From contig VZSE01005940.1 of assembly GCA_013398275.1 (NCBI GenBank), positions 20,314-84,313 of the forward strand: 64,000 bases of DNA, written 5' to 3'. Below, one piece after another: positions 58,576 to 64,000 of the stretch. The DNA is from Promerops cafer. Taxonomy: Eukaryota; Chordata; Aves; Passeriformes; Nectariniidae. Made by a program: the position numbers and the translations under genes. The notes beneath the pieces are model-generated. The model did not search any database and was not told the origin of the DNA. It saw only the letters and a list, made by a program, of their open reading frames with translations. Each line of letters starts with the position of its first letter. The first letter of the stretch is position 1.

Positions 58576-61126
58576 ATAGCAAATGACCTACCACCTAGAA
58601 AATTTTTTCTACCAACAGATGATAAAGTCTAGGGACTTAACAGCAGACAACAGCTCTACAACATGTTCCTTTCACTTCAAATTACGAGTTCTTGCATTTG
58701 TCAATGAAAACTCTAATGGTAATACAATGATTAAACCAGTATTAAAAAAATCAAGGACAAACCAAACAGATTGAGAGAAGAAAGGCAGAAGGCACTTTAA
58801 AAATCCACAGTAGTTTTCAGGACAGGGACTTGAGTTCAACTGGTCAAATCCTAAAGAGCTCTCAACCCTGATGTCAAGGAGGCAAGCTAATAATTTGCTT
58901 TTCCCAGAGAAGACACATGTTTGAAAACAGCCATGACAAAGATAAAGAGGACAAGCTTGTAGAAGCTTGTAGAATCTGAAGACTCAAGGGTACAAACAGA
59001 CATTACCTCTCCGTGTCAGCTAGAGAAGTTTAGTCTTTAGAAGCTAGTCTTTCTTTCTCATTCTGTCCTAAGATATTCCAGCTGGACTGGTTGCATAGTT
59101 GTCCCAGCTGAAGTTTTAAACATAGATCTTTATTAATAAACACAGGTAGGCAGAAATGTGGGTGGACAGCAATTACACAACCAATACCTCATTTTAACTA
59201 AAACAAGGCAACAAATCAGCCACACAAACAACTTGTCCAAAATAACTCCAAGTAGTAGACTTCAGGAGGAGAAAGCACTTGAAGTGAGTAGTGTTCTGGA
59301 TCACTGAGACCAGTATTGTTCTTTTCCATGCATGAATAATCTACAGCTACCTGACAACTATTACTATAGGCATCTGGTAGATGAAAATGAAAAGTTAAGG
59401 AAAGGAGAGGGGAAGATCTTGGTGTCACTGCAATGCCTTTATCCTTCCTTAGTCATGAATCATTGAGAAGACCCAGCACAACTCAATGAAAAAGAAAGCA
59501 TTAAAAAAACCAATCTAACAAAAAGGTATGAAGTCCTGCTTGCCATCCACTCTTCAGAAAGAGCTTTTCTCCCCACTTAATTCAGCAACTCTAATTCTAC
59601 TTTGGTATCAGTGACACTACAGCTTACAATAACATTACAACTGCAATGTCAAACAACGAGACAGAAGGGCAGATTTATAGCCTGGCTGGAGATACTGGTC
59701 AAAAACTATTCCAAAAAGCCCTCCAACCTATAATACAACCTTTAATAATTATCCCCCACCCACTGCTCCCCAGCAAACTTATGTAAGAACACTGTTTCCA
59801 AAAAGAAAAAATAACCCAGAAATTTTCCTTTTTTGTAGTGTACTGTGAAAATATTACTGAAAATTTTTATTTGATAAACTTACAAGGCAAGAATCAAATA
59901 ATAGTCTGAACTTCCTCCCCACCTCCTTCCCCTTATGTCCAAGTGTTGGCATTACACCTGTCACTCTCCTACTTATTTGTTTTCAAACTGACTGGCAGAC
60001 TTAAAAAAACCAAACCTCATATGACAAAAATTCCAGGTGCAATAGTAAGGAAATGCTGAAATATACTGTAAGAGCAGTAAGAGCAGTGTTAAGCGAATAG
60101 AAATGCTACTGCCCAGCATAGGTAATAAAAGGCTTCTATTTCATTGTCATTGAAAGTGTAAAATGGAAATGTAAAATCCCATTTTATGAAGAACTCCACA
60201 GGTATTCAGAAAACATTTTCAGTGTCCACCTGAAAACTTAAGTCTCAGGACACTTCTTTATAGTGTTTTCTTCTTGCTTCTCATTTTTCTGATTGGGAGG
60301 TAGCTTTTCTTGTAACTTAGTAGATTTCACTCTCACTTTAAAAATAGATGTTAAATAGCTTCATGTTAATAACATATAATAACTGCTGTTTACATAACAG
60401 TACTTTCTAATAAAGCTTTAGTTTTTCTATTTACCTTCAAAGCAATTTATTTTGGAAGACTGCATTTAAACATCAAAAAAATCTTTTAATAAAAGCAGAA
60501 AGTCAAGAGCAGTGAAAACTAATGAATTTTTAAACAAAACTACCAATGTAGGTGCTTACCTGCCTGTTTAATGTACGAGTTCATTTCAAACATCATAATC
60601 ACAAAAAGAGTTATTTTTTTCTATGTTTCATACAAAGCCACCTCTAGACTACTGGGATGTTATTTCAAAAGGCAATGGAGCACCCACTTTTTGTGGCACA
60701 CACATTTTATCACAGAGGGAGATCACAATGACAATGAGTATTTTTTTCACCTTCTGAGCCTTATTATATTTCTATCCATTACACAGTTCTCTCAAAGATT
60801 TTGATACAGAATTATTGAACTAGATCAGCTTCAATAAATCAGCTCCTCTACTTCATGCACCTGTTCAGTTAAGCATCTGATATAATTTCTGCATTATGAT
60901 GACATGGTATGGCACCATCAGCTTCAGAGAAAAGATGTACATTTACAAACAATGCACACAACAAAACCCTTTTGTGCTCACCACAATACTGCAGTTTTAC
61001 TAAAAAGTTGAGGCAGGCAGCCTGAGGAGTTGCTACGAGAAGATAATCTAGGTTTTCCTCATTCCTCTCCCATATCAGTCAAGTCTAGCTGCTAAGAGAA
61101 TTGTTAAACATTAATTAAACAAGTGT

Positions 61127-61735
61127 CCTTGTGGCCAAGAAAGCCAATGGTATTCTGGGATGCATTAGGAAGAGCATTGCCAGCTCTTCCAGGGCTGATC
61201 CTACCCCTCTGTTCAGCCCTAGTGAGACCCATTGGGAATGCCATGTCCAGCTCTGGGCTCCTCAGGACAGGAGAGACCTGGAGCTCCTGGAGCAGGTCCA
61301 GTGGAGGCTGAGGAGATGAGCAAGGGCATGAAGCAGCTCCCTCACAACGAAAGGCTGAGGGACCCGTGGCTGTTCAGCCTCGAGAGGAGACCCAGCTGAG
61401 AGGGGCCCTCATCCCTCTCTGTCTCTGTCTGCAGGGAGGGCTCAGAACAGGGGCCAGGCTCTGCTCCCTGGGGCCCAGCAATGGGACAAGAGACCATGGG
61501 CAGAAATGGATGCCCAAGCAGTTCCACCTGCACATGACAAAGAACTTCTTTCCTGTGCAGTGACCGAGCACAGGAACAGAGACCAGAGAGGGTGTGGAGT
61601 CTCCCTCACTGGGGATATTCCAGACTTGTCTGGACACACTCCTGTGCAGTGTGCTCTGGGATGACTCTGCTTGAGCAGGGAGGCAGGACCCAATGAGCCA
61701 GTGTGGTCCTTTGCAACCTGATCCTCTGAAAATAC
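61127..61735 (+). repeat. CR1 LINE fragment, about 0.6 kb, with ORF2 C-terminal remnant
   Basis: Begins GTCCTTGTGGCCAAGAAAGC and CAATGGTATTCTGGGATGCA, continues with CCATGTCCAGCTCTGGGCTC, AAGGCTGAGGGACCCGTGGC, GTTCAGCCTCGAGAGGAGAC, AGTTCCACCTGCACATGA, and ends with GATGACTCTGCTTGAGCAGG and GTGGTCCTTTGCAACCTGAT. This is the end of the CR1 reverse-transcriptase ORF plus 3' UTR in plus orientation. The frame is broken by several indels and stops, so it is inactive; the terminal octamer repeat is missing or degraded. Confidence 0.92.
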
Positions 61736-63427
61736 TCAAGCTGTTAACAAAGAGCAAATCACAGCCACTACCTACAAGCATGATACTTCAAATGACATTT
61801 AGCACAGCAGCAACAGAATGTAATCTCTCTGAAAAAACTAATTTATGTTAACCATCTTACCCTTGTAAGGACCCAAGCTTCCAGACTCATATTTGCATTC
61901 TACAACCAAGGAAGACAGATAATGAAACTTTACCTATTTAGCATTTCCAGTGCATTTTCAAGCATAGGCTTAGAGCAAGTTTAAACTACTTCACAGAAAG
62001 TACTCTCCATGCCCATGCTTCACCTGTGCTAAGGACCTACGCCTATGCAAACCAAATTCCCTTCCTTCTCACATTTGCTTCTAAAAGGTTCCAAAAGATG
62101 TTCCAGATCTGTTAAATGGTTAAGAAGTCCTGGAAACAAGGGAAAAAATGTGGGAAGCACAGAGGAAGGAACTTCAAGGCAGACACTTTTAGTATCAGTA
62201 GACTTGTCAAATTTTTATGTATAGTTTCATAAGCAGCTTATTTGGGCACAACCAGGGCAACACAGACTTCTTATATATTTCTTCATTAATGGAAGCCATC
62301 TTGAAAGTACTGACTAAATTTTAACTAGCTACATAAATGCTATTCAGCAATCCGTTAGGAATTGCTGAAACAATAATAAGGATGACTACACAAACAGGTT
62401 GGAATTATGAGAGTAGGTGAAATGGAGCAAGGAATATGAGCAATAATTTGTGGAATTGTTTTTTATAGTAAATCCTCATCAAAATCATCTAATTTCAAAG
62501 ACAATGCTAGATTTAAGCAATGTTTAATGGTGCAAGTTATGCAAATACAGTCAAAGCCATGCTTTCAGTGAAGTACTGTCCAGAGAATGCTCTAGCAGTC
62601 CATAACTCACATCATCTTACTGCCCCTAGAACCTAGCTGCAAATAAGGAAGCAATTGTAAATGCTACAATCGTTGATACAAAAATAGTTTACAGGGCCCA
62701 AACAAAACCAGATATACTTCTTTGCTGAGTCCTGTAATAGCTTCACTTGCAATAATAGCAGGAATATTACTCATCTGTGGAACTTATGTTCTTTATCTTA
62801 TGCTATCCGTTTTCATGACAGTGACTGCAATTGTGTTTTAATAACATAACCTAGTCTACACTACAGCTCTGGAGTCATCCAAGGTCAAGAGGCAGCTGCA
62901 GCAGAAATGGCACGGAGCCTGGAGAATTCCAGCTCTCTTGTTAACAATTGCATAAATAAAAAGTTAGCTAGTCAACACACTATACAAGATTTTCTCCATA
63001 CCTCTAACACATTTGATGTAAATTTTGATGTAAAAATCAGCACTGACAAACCTGCTCAAGACTTTTAGGCAGTGATAAATTACCATTCACACAGGGCTTA
63101 AAGTCTTTAAGCAGCAGCAGGGGAGGTCACACAACTGTTGCTGAAAAGCAGGTTAATTCAGGTACGTCTGACTCAGAACGTAATTGAGCCTCACTTGCTT
63201 TAAATGATACTGGCAGCTGGTGATTCAATTTGTAGCACTGCTAAAAAAAGCAGTTCCAGAGGCCATAAATAGCCTGGAGAAAGGTACTCCTTTTGAATTA
63301 GACTTTTCATGCAACCTTCAATTACATGACAAAAATCCCATCCTTAAATATTTTGCAGCCTTTGTGTCAGACTCACCTTCTAGATTTATAAAAATAGAAT
63401 ATTTTCTTTAGAGCTTGACAACATCAG

Positions 63428-63463
63428 TAAAAGCTGTGTTAGTTTAACACAATCTGGCTTTTA
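63428..63463. repeat. Nested inverted repeat
   Basis: Inner arms TGTGTTA (63435-63441) and TAACACA (63445-63451) with a 3-base loop, and outer arms TAAAAGC (63428-63434) and GCTTTTA (63457-63463), separated by a 5-base bulge on one side. It sits about 200 bases from the CpG island. Confidence 0.7.
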
Positions 63464-63639
63464 GTGGGGTCGGAGGAAGCCACAGAGGCTGCTTCTGAAA
63501 GAGAAGCTCCTCGAAATTTCTACTATGTCCAGCAGAGCCAATCCCTAAAGGCTCTGACGATGGCATATTGGCTGGCCCAATTAGGGAAGTCAGCCACGCC
63601 TCTGTGATGACATATTTAAAAAGAAAAAAGGGAACTCAG

Positions 63640-64000
63640 TTCCTCTTTCTTCTGCCTCCCCGAGGGCTGGTTAGGGGGACCACCGGGCCCCTTCCCGGCG
63701 CAGCCCTCGGGGCCATGCCGCCGGGGGGGCCGTCCCGGCGCCACGAGCAGCCCCGCAGCCGAAACCACGCGGCCGGGGCCAGCGCGGGGAGCAGCCGCGC
63801 GGCCGGGACCGCGTGACCGAAACCGGGGCGGCGCCACGCGGCCGCTGCCATTTCGGCATGGCTCGCAATGAACTTTACTTGCTTAGCCGCTTTTAGCCAG
63901 CTATGCTGCGAGCAGAAGGGCAGAGGCGGCGGCAGCAGCTTTTCTTTTCCGGATGAGGAGAGGCGCTGAGTGGAGCCGGCAGCCGGCGCGGCTCGCACGG
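63640..64000. promoter_or_regulatory. RC3H1: CpG island at the RC3H1 5' end
   Basis: Very dense CpG and G+C from about 63640 to the window edge (for example GCCGGGGCCAGCGCGGGGAG, GAAACCGGGGCGGCGCCACG), in contrast to the AT-rich intron before it. On the minus strand this is where the 5' end of RC3H1 should be. The transcription start is probably at or beyond 64000. A YY1-like AAATGGC core occurs on the minus strand near 63850. Confidence 0.8.
63879..64000 (-). other. RC3H1: Candidate non-coding exon 1 of RC3H1 (cut by window edge)
   Basis: On the minus strand the text GGCTAAGCAA is followed by GTAAAG, the most donor-like site in the CpG island, giving an exon that ends at 63879 and starts beyond the window. 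The donor is weak (CAA before GT). The joined 5' UTR would lead into exon 2 at 51818. Position inferred only from the donor and the island. Confidence 0.3.

Larger units (their letters stand above)
51819..63878 (-). other. RC3H1: RC3H1 intron 1 (about 12 kb)
   Basis: Long AT-rich first intron, with its 5' edge uncertain. Contents noted: CR1 fragments (53598-53660 and 61127-61735), a 42-bp tandem duplication (56539-56622), a (TA)n run (58556-58575) and a nested palindrome (63428-63463). A region near 54693-55167 is open on both strands but unrecognised. No supported exon or RNA gene otherwise. Confidence 0.6.

Noticed and set aside
1..64000. Search for tRNA genes, CRISPR arrays, bacterial operons, phage or plasmid features
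   Set aside because: None seen; the window is an ordinary vertebrate chromosomal segment with spliced genes.

Overview
This is a vertebrate nuclear window, almost certainly from a bird. Two intron-rich protein-coding genes are recognisable, both on the minus strand: SERPINC1 (antithrombin-III, coding exons 2492-6551) and RC3H1 (roquin-1, coding exons 20084-51770, 5' end near the right edge). Repeats are mostly CR1 LINE fragments with the avian-type 3' end (imperfect copies of TTCTGTGATTCTGTGA). Introns are moderately compact and there are no SINEs of mammalian type. Known gene order around human 1q25.1 (ZBTB37 - SERPINC1 - RC3H1) agrees with this arrangement. The species cannot be named from the sequence.

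Layout. 1-2491: non-coding, possibly the 3' end of a plus-strand neighbour (ZBTB37 by synteny; a polyadenylation hexamer with a GU-rich downstream stretch lies near 577). 2492-6551: six coding exons of SERPINC1, giving 453 residues from the first visible ATG. 6556-about 13,290: intergenic, with CR1 fragments and one unexplained terminal-exon-like ORF at 12,618-12,881. About 13,290-20,083: probable long 3' UTR of RC3H1, ending at a cluster of AATAAA signals. 20,084-51,770: nineteen coding exons of RC3H1, whose reading frame joins without a break through GT-AG introns to 1,123 residues. 51,819-about 63,880: intron 1. 63,640-64,000: CpG island that probably holds the non-coding first exon.

Function. 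Antithrombin is a secreted liver serpin that inhibits thrombin and factor Xa. Roquin-1 is a cytoplasmic RING/ROQ/CCCH protein that binds stem-loops in mRNA 3' UTRs and represses immune transcripts. They are neighbours by conserved synteny and share no pathway. Both reading frames are intact and keep the key residues (antithrombin P1 Arg and all six disulfide cysteines; roquin zinc ligands, K220/K239/R260, M199 and both MALT1-type cleavage arginines).

I did not find a new multi-gene system. The points most worth a second look are: an exact GGTCAnnnTGACC inverted repeat embedded in a 22-bp phased array in RC3H1 intron 2; an isolated CpG-dense patch in the same intron; an orphan exon-like ORF between the two genes; a missing proline-rich segment in roquin; and altered heparin-site and glycosylation positions in antithrombin. 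Exon edges were placed by reading splice sites and frame by eye; statements about human proteins come from general knowledge, not from a search.
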